Shown in pieces: positions 12,205 to 24,000 of a stretch of 64,000 nucleotides of DNA; position 1 is the stretch's first letter; each line of letters begins with the position of its first letter. The position numbers and the translations under genes are program-made. This DNA is from Polysphondylium violaceum (Eukaryota; Evosea; Eumycetozoa; Dictyosteliales; Dictyosteliaceae): NCBI GenBank assembly GCA_000277445.1, contig AJWJ01000007.1, positions 1 through 64,000 of the forward strand. The letters run 5' to 3'. The notes under the pieces are model-generated. The model did no database searches. It saw only the letters and a list, made by a program, of their open reading frames with translations, and was not told the DNA's origin.

Positions 12205-15200
12205 ATGATTAGATCAACAACTTCATTAGTTTTATATTTATATTTATTTTTTACTTTTCTCCAAGTGGCAGGTAAGATATTTTTTTTTTTTCTCAATAAA
12301 ACATTTCAAAGAACCAACAAATATCTAATTTTTTGATATGCAAATTTTTTTTTTTTTTTAAAAAAACTACTTATTAGTGCCCTTGACAATCATAGATAGC
12401 AAGGATGTGGTGAATCTAAACACAGAGTATGGATATGATTCGTGTATTTATCGATATTTGATTGTCTTGTATGATTTAAATGGTATTACTATTCAGTCTC
12501 CTAGTGAATATAAGCTATTGAGCAGAGTCGGAAATGAATATACTTTTGAGTTTACTTTTAAACAATCTCTTGATACTACTGGTCAGATGACTTTAAGTGC
12601 TACTAGCCCTGTTGATGGTCCAATGACTTTTGAACTAGATCATTACAGTTGTAATTGTAAATATTTTTATCATGAAATTTCATTATTAATCAATGAACGT
12701 TTTCAACAACAAATACTAACTAATCTTTCTATATATAGCAACTCCTGTATTTGACATTTCAAAAACAATCAATTTGGTAAAGTTTAACGATCAACATAAT
12801 TCATATTTAAAAATACTCAGTCCTCTAAAGTTGTTTTTAAATTCAAAATTCTCTGTTTCTTGTCAATCACAAGACTTTACTTTAAAAGGCTATAGCCAAA
12901 TTAATTTACAATTGATTAAATTAGAGTTTACCCCTAATGCATTTACATCAACAACTACATTAAAAGATAATATTCAATGTACACTTTTAGCTTCACCCGA
13001 TGTCTCAAAATCTTTTGACGTTAATCTTGGTTATCAAAAAGGTACTATTATAATTATATATAATTGTATTCATTTTGCTAATAAATATTTTATAATTAGG
13101 TTCATTTGATGGTTCTTTTTCTCTAACACATGGTCACACAGTAACTGATTTATATTATTCTAGTTTTATCAATATAACAAATAATATAAATTCAAATCAA
13201 GTTTTAATTAAAGCAAATGATAATATTTATTGGAGACCACATACTAGAGAAGGAAATAATACACATAGTGTTATATACACTTACAATAACACTAAAGGAT
13301 ATCATTTGAATGAGGTTAAATCGGATTTTATCATTGTTGCTGATCCAATAATCTCTACAGATATTTCTACCTTTACCTCTAATAGTATGTATTCTTTTTC
13401 TTCTTTTTCTTTTATTTAATATTAATATTTTAAATATAATCAGGTCTCCTTTATCCAAATATTATTTCAGATGATTCAGAATTTACAGATTCGTCAGTTA
13501 ATAGTAAAATAGTATATTTAAAATTAGATTATACTACAGATTACATTTATGCTGATTATCTACTAAATGTTGAGTTTTCAAAAGGATATTTTACAAGTAA
13601 AGATTATTTAATTTATCCCCGTGGTTTTGAATCTGGTACTCTTGCCAACTATAAAATTTCTTTCAACTATCCATGTTTTAAATATATTAAAACAATAGAT
13701 GTACAAGTTTATGGTAATCAAGTCAAGACCATATCTACTCCACCAGTCCCACCTTCAGGTAAAAATAGGACATATTTAAATATTAAATTTATTCCTCTTA
13801 TACACTCTAACACCGTCTATTTAAACTATAGTTTTTGATTCACCAATTGCCACTCCAACATTTGTTAAACAAATAAATAGCACTGCTTCTATCTATAGGG
13901 TTGTATTTAAAGATATAGTGTCTGGATTTAATAGAATTATTTCAAATGATGGAAAAATTATTGCAAGTTCACAACAATTGATCTCTGGAGATGAAAACAA
14001 TGGTGTCTTTGAATTTATTTATACTGGCTCCAGTAAAAAAATCACTGCTGTAAATAATCTTGGTCTCACTCGAATTATTGATTTACCTAATTTTATTGAA
14101 CCTTCTAAAAATTCACCTCTCTCAAGTAATTTTTTGTCAATTCAATTTGAACAGAATAATATTGATCTTTCAAATGTTAAAGAGCCAATTAAAAATAAGG
14201 CCACCATTACATTTAATCAACCTTTTAGTACCATGGTCTCTCTTTCATTTTATACTTTTACATCATACTATGAAAGATCATCTACATTTTACGCTACCTC
14301 TGCTATGGCTGGAACTTTTGTAATTGATTTCGAAATTTTACCAAATAGATGGTCTGGTTTTCTTGAATATACTTTACAAGCTGGTGATTTAGTTTTAAAT
14401 AGTGACACTTTATGTGCTTTGAACCCAAGTTTTGGTCTTAAAGTTTCTTCCTCTTATGCCGATTACGTTCCTCCAATTGTTTCTGAATTATCTCATTTCC
14501 CTTCATCTTTGGTAGATATTCCTGATCCAACTCCCTCATCATTAGAAACCTTTATTGATTTAGCTTTTAATATCACCATCAAAGATGAATATAATGGATT
14601 AAAGAATGGAAGTATTTGGATTGCTAGTGATTTAGATCCAATTGGTTTCAATTTTACAATTTATCCAAATATGTCTTTGAATAATAACCCTTATAGAAGT
14701 AAATTTACATTGCCATTCAAAGTATCTACTCGTTGTAAATCTCAAGAGTATTATATCAAAGATATAAAGTTGTTTGATAATTCCAATTCGATAAGCTCAA
14801 CTTATTTCCCCTATATGAATCCATTTTTTGATCAAGATTTAAATTTAAAGTTATCAATTGTTTGTGGTTATCCTCAAGATGATCAAAATCCTCCCTATTT
14901 GACCTCTTTTAAAATATTCAATGATACTCAAGTTGATGTCTCTAAATTAAATAGACAAATTTTCATACAGTTTAATGTTAAAGACGATGGATCTGGTCTA
15001 GATTATAGAAGAACACCCTTGGTTTATGCCTCCGAGGTCAATTTTAATAATATTGTTGTTGTTTCAGAATTGGTAGACAAAAGTACTGGTCTTTATAGAG
15101 CTTCCTTAAATTTACCATATGGATTTGGCCTTTTTGGAGATATTCATTTTTCAATCTATGGTCTGATGGATAATCAAATGAATTTTAAAGGTTATTCAAC

Positions 15201-15846
15201 TCTTGATCTAAAGTCAGGTGGATTTGATTATTATGTGAAAACCAAAACTACATTTTCACCAATCATTACAAATAATCAAGCTGTTTTGATGAATGGGTAC
15301 TATTATATAACTATCCAAGGATTGAATTTTGGTACAACCAACACAACCGTACAGAGTACTTCATCAATGACTGATGATTCATCATTTACAAATATCCAAC
15401 CAGGTATAAACGATTTCACCACCAATTCATTTATTTGCTTTACAATGAATCCTTATCTCTTGCCTCTAAGATTTAGAGTAAAGAAAAGTGATGTTTTGTT
15501 TTCAAATGATATTTTCTATAGTGCCATCATGGATCCTACTACAACCCCTGTGATTCCTATCACAACAGGGTCAAGTACTACTTCGGCACCAAGTGGTACA
15601 ACCACTGGTACAGATGGCACTCCTCCAGTAGATCAAGATTCATCCTCAATACCAAACTCTACAAAAGCACCACAAAAATCTAGCAATTCCAATAAATTAT
15701 CTGGAGGACAAATTGCTGGAATTGTTATTGGGGTTATTGCATTGGCAGGCATAGTGGGTACAGCAGTTTATTTTAAATCTTTTAAAAAGAGTGGACAATC
15801 AAATATTAAAATGAGTGATCTCAACACAAATTTCACAAACTTATAA
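12205..15846 (+). CDS. Large type I surface protein with TM anchor
   Basis: Six exons (12205-12271, 12378-12656, 12739-13041, 13100-13384, 13444-13758, 13832-15846), with all five introns in phase 1, give 1,087 residues. Exon 1 encodes a signal peptide (MIRSTTSLVLYLYLFFTF). The ectodomain is a series of beta-rich, immunoglobulin-like segments with many Asn-X-Ser/Thr sites and no EGF module. A late segment with YYYITIQGLNFGTTNT resembles an IPT/TIG fold. A Thr/Ser-rich stalk leads to a single TM helix (IAGIVIGVIALAGIVGTAVY) and a 30-residue basic tail. It resembles the dictyostelid ComC/Tgr-like surface-protein class, and the protein ending at 31052 is a distant relative. The uniform phase-1 introns are the pattern of module duplication. 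Function unknown; cell adhesion or recognition is inference. Its stop lies only 64 bp from the stop of the opposing gene. Confidence 0.85.
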
Positions 15847-15910
15847 TAAGATATATATTTATTAATTATACATAAAAAAACAAAATAATCAATTTGATTA
15901 TTTGATTAAA

Positions 15911-18517
15911 TTATATAATTGGAATTCTTGTTAGATTTACAGTTGCAACATTATCAATAGAGATTACTTCATCTGTATCTAATAACAACTTTCCCTTTAG
16001 ATTTCCAAACATAAGGGATAAACTTGGACCATACTTATGTTCATAATTTTGAATAAAAACAATATCCCCGATGAATCTCGAGAATTTAGAAGTAATATAT
16101 AGTTTGCCTCTAGTATTGGGATCTTCTTTAAAATCAATTTCATTTAAATAATGGATGATACCCTTATAATTTATAAAACTTCTTGGTATACATGATTTTT
16201 CAACAGATAGCGTTATGGCAAACTTTTCTCCATTATAAATACCCCAACAATCACAACCAAAATAAATTGTAAAGAAATGATCTCTTTTAAAAACATTTTT
16301 ACCCATTTTTAATTGATTTTCATCCCTGTTTAAAATTTCTTTACCATTTAATAAGAATGAGCCTTTAATTGAAACCAAATTGTTGTTTAAATGATAAGAG
16401 TTTGATTGGATAATTGTCAAAGCTTGGCAATTTTCTTTAAAAGAAAAAGTTATATTTGTTTTGATTTTTTTCCATTTTGAAAATTTTACATCTAATTGAA
16501 TATGGTGATAGTATATATCATTTTCTTTTGTGATAAAAATTTTGTAATTGTTTTTTTTATCATCTGTTAAATTTAAAATTGTTGAAGGAGTATGAACAGT
16601 GTTCAAATTGACTGAATCATATATCTTTATGCTATAAATTGAAAACTTATTATTAATGAAGATCCAAACGTCAATATTTATAAATTTATAATGGCACGCT
16701 ATCCCAATGCCAAATCTAAAGAGTGAAGAAGAAAGTTCAAAAGAATAACCTTCTTTTGAAAATTTCTTTCCTGGTCCATTCATAAAAGGATACTTTGACC
16801 AACCTATTTTATTTGTTTCATTTATTTCTTTTTTATTCCTAATTTTATATATTAGTACTAAAATTGATATGGTGGGATTTTTACCATACTTTTCAGATAA
16901 AATAATTTGTAATGGGTCATTTCTCATTTTAATTGAATTTAATAAAGAGATTGAAATTTTGGGATTACCTTTTGTAATATGAAATAATCCTAGTATTTGA
17001 TTTTCTGGGATTTTTCCATCCAAAATCAGTTCGGCAAGTTTAGTAAATTGAGTCTTGTCAAGAGGTTCTACAACAATTCCTCTTGATTTATAAGGAAGTT
17101 TAAATGGTTGAATGATTATAACTTTAATAAACTCTTGGATTGGAATTCTATTAATTTCTATCATATCACTTTCATCAGTTTTAAAAATTACAAGACTAGG
17201 TTTCTTTTGTTTTTTTAAAATTTTGTTGAAAATTGAAAAAGTGTCTAATCCATCATTCAAGCCTATAATGTATTTATATTCTTTACCAAAATACTGCAAT
17301 AAAATATTCTTACAACTTTGTTCTAGTGTTGTTTTTGTTGATGATTGAATAATAAAGGCAAAATTAAAATTTATCAATACACCTTGTAAATGAATAAATA
17401 ATTCTGTTAATTTTCCAACACCTGGTTCTCCATTAATATAAAATAAGTTTTCAGACCAATTATCCATTAAAAAGCTTTCCAGCAAAAAGGATTTGTTTTT
17501 GGTTATATAGTTTGGAGAAAAATGAACCATAGGGATATTGGAAATTAAGATTGGAGAATAAATAAAATTCTTATATATGAAAAGACCTTTTAGTTTATCT
17601 TTTGATAAAAGAATTGGTTTTGGGCTTAATTCTCTATGATATTCTATTTCATCTAAAATCAATCCTTCATCTTCTAGGTAGGACACAAACTTTTTTTCAC
17701 TATCTAAAGAAAATTCTCCCAACCTATGGTAGTGTCGATTGTATTCTTTAAAATTTGGATTATTATTCTCCACTTTATCAAAGTAAAAATAATTTTCTTG
17801 TACAACTAAGCCAGAAACAGATTTAAAAAATCTAATAATATTATTTAATGTTTGCAAATAGTAAAAGTTGGGAGATTTGGTCTTTGTACTTTTATATTTT
17901 TTAATTATGTTACTCGATTCCTCTAGTTCCTTCAAAGATTTTTCCAATTGCTCTCCTACTTTAAACTGCTTTTTCATAAACTTACTTTTTATTACTTCAT
18001 CTTTAATTTCAGATATCTTTTCCAAAATTTCCATATTTTTTTTTATTCTTTTATCTATATTTTCTCTTCTTGATGATAAGATTTTGTCTACTTTATTAAG
18101 ATTGGACTTCACTGTTTCAAATTTTTCTTTAACCATATTAAAAAATACCATATTTATTTCCCCATTTGTTGAGGCACCAGACTCTACAAATAAGTTAAAG
18201 AGACCATGACTTAGATCATGTCCTAACACACATGATTTGCATAGTATTTCCAAACAAAGAAAACAATAGTTTGTGAGAGATTGATTATGTATATAACATG
18301 TCTCCATATTATCAAGTTGAACATCATCCATCATTTTTGCATCTCTTGTGACAGATTCCGATTTTTCTTTACACTCTGTACAAGTGTATCCATTAATATA
18401 TACCAAATGTTCAGAACACGTACAGTGACCGCAAGAATCATATGTATACGGATCTCTATATGGTAGGTTACACTCTAAACACTTTAATTTGTTGATACAA
18501 TTGCCTGCTAATACCAT
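15911..18517 (-). CDS. RING-like/B-box/STAND NTPase/DUF2804-like fusion
   Basis: Single exon, 868 residues. Residues 13-49 form a RING-like zinc finger (C13, C16, C29, H31, C34, H37, C46, C49; His takes the sixth ligand place). Residues 74-104 form a B-box (CYIHNQS, then CFLC, CKSC, H100, H104). A coiled coil spans about 125-210, so the N-terminal half is TRIM-like. Next comes a nucleotide-binding module: Walker A GEPGVGKLT at 363-371, a hydrophobic strand with Asp near 440-451 as possible Walker B, VEPLDKTQFTKLAELIL, and GNPKISISLL at 518-527, which matches the GxP motif of STAND/NB-ARC ATPases. From GWSKYPF at 572 to the end it resembles the 380-residue DUF2804-like protein encoded at 34426-35568. 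I know of no named protein with this order. A ubiquitin ligase or nucleotide-gated sensor role is inference. Confidence 0.75.
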   Translation of the reverse strand: MVLAGNCINKLKCLECNLPYRDPYTYDSCGHCTCSEHLVYINGYTCTECKEKSESVTRDAKMMDDVQLDNMETCYIHNQSLTNYCFLCLEILCKSCVLGHDLSHGLFNLFVESGASTNGEINMVFFNMVKEKFETVKSNLNKVDKILSSRRENIDKRIKKNMEILEKISEIKDEVIKSKFMKKQFKVGEQLEKSLKELEESSNIIKKYKSTKTKSPNFYYLQTLNNIIRFFKSVSGLVVQENYFYFDKVENNNPNFKEYNRHYHRLGEFSLDSEKKFVSYLEDEGLILDEIEYHRELSPKPILLSKDKLKGLFIYKNFIYSPILISNIPMVHFSPNYITKNKSFLLESFLMDNWSENLFYINGEPGVGKLTELFIHLQGVLINFNFAFIIQSSTKTTLEQSCKNILLQYFGKEYKYIIGLNDGLDTFSIFNKILKKQKKPSLVIFKTDESDMIEINRIPIQEFIKVIIIQPFKLPYKSRGIVVEPLDKTQFTKLAELILDGKIPENQILGLFHITKGNPKISISLLNSIKMRNDPLQIILSEKYGKNPTISILVLIYKIRNKKEINETNKIGWSKYPFMNGPGKKFSKEGYSFELSSSLFRFGIGIACHYKFINIDVWIFINNKFSIYSIKIYDSVNLNTVHTPSTILNLTDDKKNNYKIFITKENDIYYHHIQLDVKFSKWKKIKTNITFSFKENCQALTIIQSNSYHLNNNLVSIKGSFLLNGKEILNRDENQLKMGKNVFKRDHFFTIYFGCDCWGIYNGEKFAITLSVEKSCIPRSFINYKGIIHYLNEIDFKEDPNTRGKLYITSKFSRFIGDIVFIQNYEHKYGPSLSLMFGNLKGKLLLDTDEVISIDNVATVNLTRIPII

Positions 18518-18885
18518 TATTTTTAGATTTTATAAATTATAGTTTTTTGAAAAACATAGAATGTTGGTAATGGGTGATGCGAGTTGTGTATGAGAACAAT
18601 TTTTTTATTGGTCATTGAAATTCATCTATACTGATATTGAAAAAACATTGATTATGACCCCTATTACACACAGCGTAAAATTTTAAATATTAACGTTAGA
18701 AAATTCTCATCTCCACCCCTACAACACACAAACATTAAAATTTTGTATTTTAATTACACACACATAATCCCTCACACCCATGCTCTATTTATCCAAAAAA
18801 ACTTGTTTTTATTTATTTTTAGATATAAAAGTCTTTGTGATATGATAGAGGATTACTAAATTATCGACAAACAAAAAAGAAAAGA
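18518..18885. promoter_or_regulatory. Divergent promoter region
   Basis: A 368-bp AT-rich spacer between the ATGs of the TRIM-like STAND gene (minus) and the secreted-protein gene (plus). It holds repeated CACAC tracts and oligo-A runs. No conserved element can be assigned by eye. Confidence 0.45.
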
Positions 18886-20005
18886 ATGCTGGATTTTTAC
18901 TCTTGTTTTCTATTAATACTATCAATAGTATTATTTCATGATGCTGTACACACACTCGATAATAAGAGTAATAGTAGTAATAGTATTCAACAAACATATG
19001 TATGTGTAGAGAGTAGTTATTTGTATATATAAATTTAGTGTACTAATGAATAGATAGAATGTAAAGGATAGCAGACAGTTTGAAATTGCGTCAGAGAGGA
19101 TTTTCACAACACATTACAACATAAAGACGATTTTGCATACGTTGGGTGACCCCAATATCGAGCTGTTTAGCGGGCACCAGGAATCGACGGCATGGAACGC
19201 CGACTGGTACGGAAAGATGGGCATGACCACGTTGGAAAAGTGTCCGTATTTCCAGGATTTTATGCTGTCCAACGAAAACTATTATTTCTGTACACTGCCC
19301 TACAACGATATTGACAAGTACGGCAGAAAGTCGTCGGCACATTTGATACCTTGGGCAACGTTAAACGATCCCCAGGACCACTCGATCCTGAAAAACAAGT
19401 GGATCAGGGTCGCACACAAGAACTCGTTTGCATTTTGCCAGATCGAGGACGTGGGGCCCGAGAACGACGACGACTTTCATTATGTGTTTGGCGCATCGCA
19501 CAGCATACCCGAGAGCTCTGTCGGCGGATTGGCGATATCGCCCATCGTGGCCAACTTTCTCGGCATCATGAGCAAGTTTTACGAAAACTATGACTCAAAC
19601 GGAAAGCTCACCACCACAGACGAGGACGTGCGATGTAGTTGGCAGTTTTTCCAAGAGGAGGATGTGCCCGAGGGTCCATGGAAAAAACGTGTCACTCGAT
19701 CAAAGAGTGACCATATCCAATTAAACTATCAACAATACTGGGACGAGAGCAATGATTTGAAAAAAATAGACACAGAAATAATAGACCCAATGCCTGCTCC
19801 TTACTCGATCCCATCATCCAAATCTACAGCATCAACATCCACAACATCAACATCAGCATCAACATCTCCAACATCGTCAGACAATAATACTAATACAGTG
19901 AGTGCACCTCCTACCGCCGCACCTACTGATACACCCGCTACCGCCGCACTTACTGATACACCTTCCTCTACAGCGCCTCCCTCTACTCCTACTTCTACAT
20001 CTTGA
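18886..20005 (+). CDS. Secreted protein with bacterial-type domain
   Basis: Two exons (18886-18999, 19058-20005) give 353 residues. Exon 1 is a signal peptide (FLLILSIVLFHDAVHT) plus an Asn/Ser linker; the acceptor TAG at 19055-19057 gives the only in-frame join. The core, about residues 60-270, has the motifs LPYNDIDKYGRKSSA, LKNKWIRVAH, CQIEDVGPENDDDFHYVFG and GLAISPIVANFLG, with several aromatic residues and scattered Cys. From memory these match a bacterial and fungal family of uncharacterised secreted proteins with the pattern W-x-DVGP / YVFG / GLDVSPAV. The C-terminal 80 residues are a Ser/Thr/Pro/Ala tail, probably O-glycosylated. Exon 2 is markedly richer in G and C than its neighbours through the core. 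Enzyme function unknown; a secreted hydrolase or lectin is possible but unproven. Confidence 0.75.
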
Positions 20006-20207
20006 TATAAATTTGTAATATAAATAAAAATAAAAGATAGTCTCTTATTTTATTAGTATATTGGTTGTTGTTGTTGTTGTTGTTATGATAGTGTGTAAAC
20101 TAATACATGGTTTAAATAAATAAGTTGTGTTGTTATATACATGAATAGTAGGGTTGAGTATTACTACTATATATACTGCTGCTGTTGATGTTTGGTTATT
20201 ATTACTA

Positions 20208-20767
20208 TTATTGTCTCTTTTCAAAGTATTCCCCTTTTTCACCTTTGATAGCTGAAAGAATGAATACTAAACCTGCCATTGCTAATGAAATACCTCCCAA
20301 TGTAGTTGGTACTTCTAAAAATGTGATAACGCTAAGACTATTGTATTATAGGAAGTAAGTATAAACTATAGTAATATCAACATGTAAGAGTCGGTACTAT
20401 ACATACGCAAAACATATAAAACCAGCAACATAAAACTGTTGGAATACTGCTAACAAAGGACCTAAAAACTTGAATGGCCAAAAGAAGGGTATTAAAACAC
20501 CTCCAACAGCACTATGATGATAACAATGTTAGTATTATCTCTATCTCTACCAACATAGCAACACTACTTACATTCCATAAATAGAAACCCATTGACGATC
20601 ATACCACAATCCCATGATACCTCCTGCAATTAACACTAGTGTTTATAAATACAATATTAATATTAATATTAGTGATACTGTTCATCTCAATATGGGTGTG
20701 TGTACATACTCCAACAAGCAGCAAGCCCTATCATGGCTGCCCAATTTGATATTTTAAAATTAGCCAT
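20208..20767 (-). CDS. Small multi-pass membrane protein, TVP18/flower-like?
   Basis: Four short exons (20767-20710, 20623-20572, 20511-20407, 20337-20208) join in frame to 114 residues beginning MANFKISNWAAMIGLAACWS. Four hydrophobic stretches are visible, with the middle reading VLIPFFWPFKFLGPLLAV and FALSVITFLEVPTTLGGI. The FLEVP string and overall size recall the fungal TVP18 / animal flower family of small Golgi and vesicle membrane proteins, but the match is weak and from memory. The tail is hydrophilic (SAIKGEKGEYFEKRQ). No signal peptide is needed. It is tail-to-tail with the secreted-protein gene (203 bp between stops). All three introns have GT-AG ends and compatible phases. Confidence 0.65.
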
Positions 20768-21000
20768 CTTTAACTATACGATATATATCTCTATTAGAAT
20801 CTAGATATGAATAAATACACCTTTTCCCTAAAAAATAAGATATGTTTGGACAAAAAAAAAAAAAGAAAAAAAAAAAAAAATACTTTTGGGAGTTTTTTTG
20901 AAAGATTTCATTCAAATGCATATCTAATCCCTATGAGATGATATTTGTATTTATAATGATCATATCTAGATTACATAATAGTATTTATTTTTAAATATAT

Positions 21001-24000
21001 CTAGGAAGAAGAATTAAATTGTGCTAGTTTTTTTAATTTCATTTGGAGTTGACCTTCAACAAATTTCTTTCTATAGATTAAAAAGGCAGATGCTCCGATG
21101 ATGGAGGCACCGGCAACAGAGACTACGACTGCTACGGGAATAACATATCCTTTTTTGTTAGGGGTGGCCACATTGGCACATTGAGATTTTGATTTAAAAT
21201 CAGAATCGAGTAAGACAGAGAAATCTGGATCAATTAGACATGATTTACAATGAGGAAGATTCAGTCCAACGACAATACTGTTGGAGTCTTTGGAGATTAC
21301 TGTTGTGGTCAACAATGATTCACGACCATCTGATAAAACACGATTGATAAATCTGCCATACATGACCTTGGAGTTCTTTTTCATTACCATGTAGTCCAGT
21401 TGGATTTGGTCATTGTTGACTGGAGAGTTGGTCTGGATGGTTGTGGTGTCATTGTTGCATGGATTGGGTTCTTGGCTGTTGTCCAGTGTGCCTGCGATAG
21501 ACTCGATTCTGAGCTGAATATAGTTTAGTGAGCTTGCATAAGGATACCCTTGGACGTCAACAGATATCTTGATGGATCCTGCTAAAAGAGCAACCTGTTG
21601 ATTGATAAATGTCAATACTTTGTCTTGCTTGATTTCCTCCATTGTAGTTGTCAATACACAATTTGTGTTTTCCAGTTTTTGTTTAAAGACATTGGTGTTG
21701 TTGGAGGTAGAGTTTAGTGACCATTTTGATTTCAAATCATACACTTGTACCACTTCTCCCTTGTTTGTGTACTCTATCAATGCTGTAATAAGGATATCAA
21801 ATTTAGTTTGCTCATTATTAATTGTACCTGTTCCATCGACACCAATGGTTATAACAGATGGAGGTCTAGAACCTGGTGTTTCAGAGTTAACAAAGGATCC
21901 TGCATTGCAATCCAATCCTGTCCAGCCATCATTACAAATACAAATACCAGTGATTTGGTCACATTCACCATGTTGATTACAATTTTGTGGACATTGTTGA
22001 GTCAATGGTTTAAATTGATAAACATTGGATCCTACCCAAGTTAAATTATTTTGGTTTACCACCAAATCCCAAATTCCAGTGCCAGGTTGTGACTTACATA
22101 AAATTGTTGTGGAATTTAATTCATCTATAATACATTCACTATTTCCAATTAAAACATTAGGATTATTATGGTAATAGGAAAAGTTTCCATAGATAAAAAC
22201 ATCCCCTCCATTTACTGTAGACTCTTTCACTGATGTTACATAGTGTTGGGGGTAACATTCTGGTCCTTGGTAATCAAAATAACATTTACATTGTTCGGTT
22301 ACCAAATCACATTCACCTCTATCTTGGCAATTACATCTTGGTTCTGGTCTAACCATGGTGACATTTACAGTTGTATTCATTCCACCAATATTTATTGTCG
22401 TTGGCATATCTGTGACATTTTTCCATTGAGAAGATGGGATTGAACAAATAATAGAATTGAAATCTGAATATTCAACCACACAATCAACATCACCAACCAC
22501 TACAGATACTTCAGTCTTGTTATTAGAGAAACAAGTGCCATTAAATGTAATGGTTTTAGAGTCAACGCTAATCAATGTAACATTGGGCGGCATAAGAGTG
22601 GAAAACAAAAATGTATGATTGGAATAGAGAAATGTTAGATTATAAATTTGTGGAATTGCCCCAACTATATAAAAAGATTGATTTGGAATATCGACTTTCC
22701 AATCTTTGGTAGGTGTACTTTTGAAGTATACATTGGAAAATCCTAAATCTGTTCCATAAAGGTATGTTCTATTTGTAGCTACATCAACTCTCATATAAGC
22801 TGTTAAAGTTGCTAATAATAATAATTTAATTAATATATTAATTATCAATCAATTCTCTAATAAATAAAACTTACTACAAGGAGGTGGATTATTAATATTT
22901 GTAAACTTATTTCTAGCCAATGTATTATTTAAAGATTTAAATGAAAGATGACAAGTAATACAACTTGGCAATTCACCACCTATTTGATTGGATTGTAATG
23001 CAAATGTTCCTACTCTACAAATGTTATTATCAAGAGTTCCATTTATATTATTATTTGCTAGATTTCTAATTAGATTTTAATTAGTTTATGTCACTCTTTT
23101 TAAAGTTATGTATTAAAATTTTACTTACAAATTTACCAATTTTTTGATTTTCAAGAATTCATTTATTGTTGCATTCACTTTAGAATAACTTAAATTCCTA
23201 TGAAAAATCGATTAATATCCAAATGAAAATATAATAATGAATATTACATACAATGTATTAATATTAGGATGATTTATAAATAAATCTACAGTAATATTTT
23301 CATAATTTCCATTGGTCATTGTACTGGATATTAATAAAATCAATAGATATTAGTAGAATTCATAGTTTAAATAAAATAATTTAAGACATACAATTTAGTA
23401 ACTGAAGGGGGAATATGAGAGAATGGTATATCTCCATTAAAATTAAATCCTGGATAAAAATAAATTTCATTCAATCGATCATAGTTATCAGAGATGGAAA
23501 CCTTTGAGGTTACAGAGAATGCAATATAAGAAAATGACATTGTATACAAGAGTGATTTAATTGGCATATTGGAAAACTCTATTGGAAATGTGGAAGCTGT
23601 AGCTATTGAGCCCCAAACCCAACTTTATTTTCAATTAGTATTTGGTGTTTCATTTTTTAACGTTACTTTATACTTACAAACCATTAACTTGTGTCCATGT
23701 ATGAATATTACTCCAATCTTGATCAAAATTTGTATCAAGAGTATATTCCCTATAAGTGATTGCCATTAGTATTACAAAGGTTTTTTTAGAAAAAAAGAAA
23801 TACTTACAAAGCTGAAACAGTTGCATAAGTTAAATTTACAATATTTGAAGCTGTAACATGGCTAAAATTTTAATTAGGATTCATACTACTTTATCTTTTG
23901 ATAATTAAATACTTACAATGAAAAAGGGGAGAAATTATCTGAAGGTTGAAGATCATTCTCGAAATAGAGATTCATTTTATCATAATTTAATAAGGTATCA

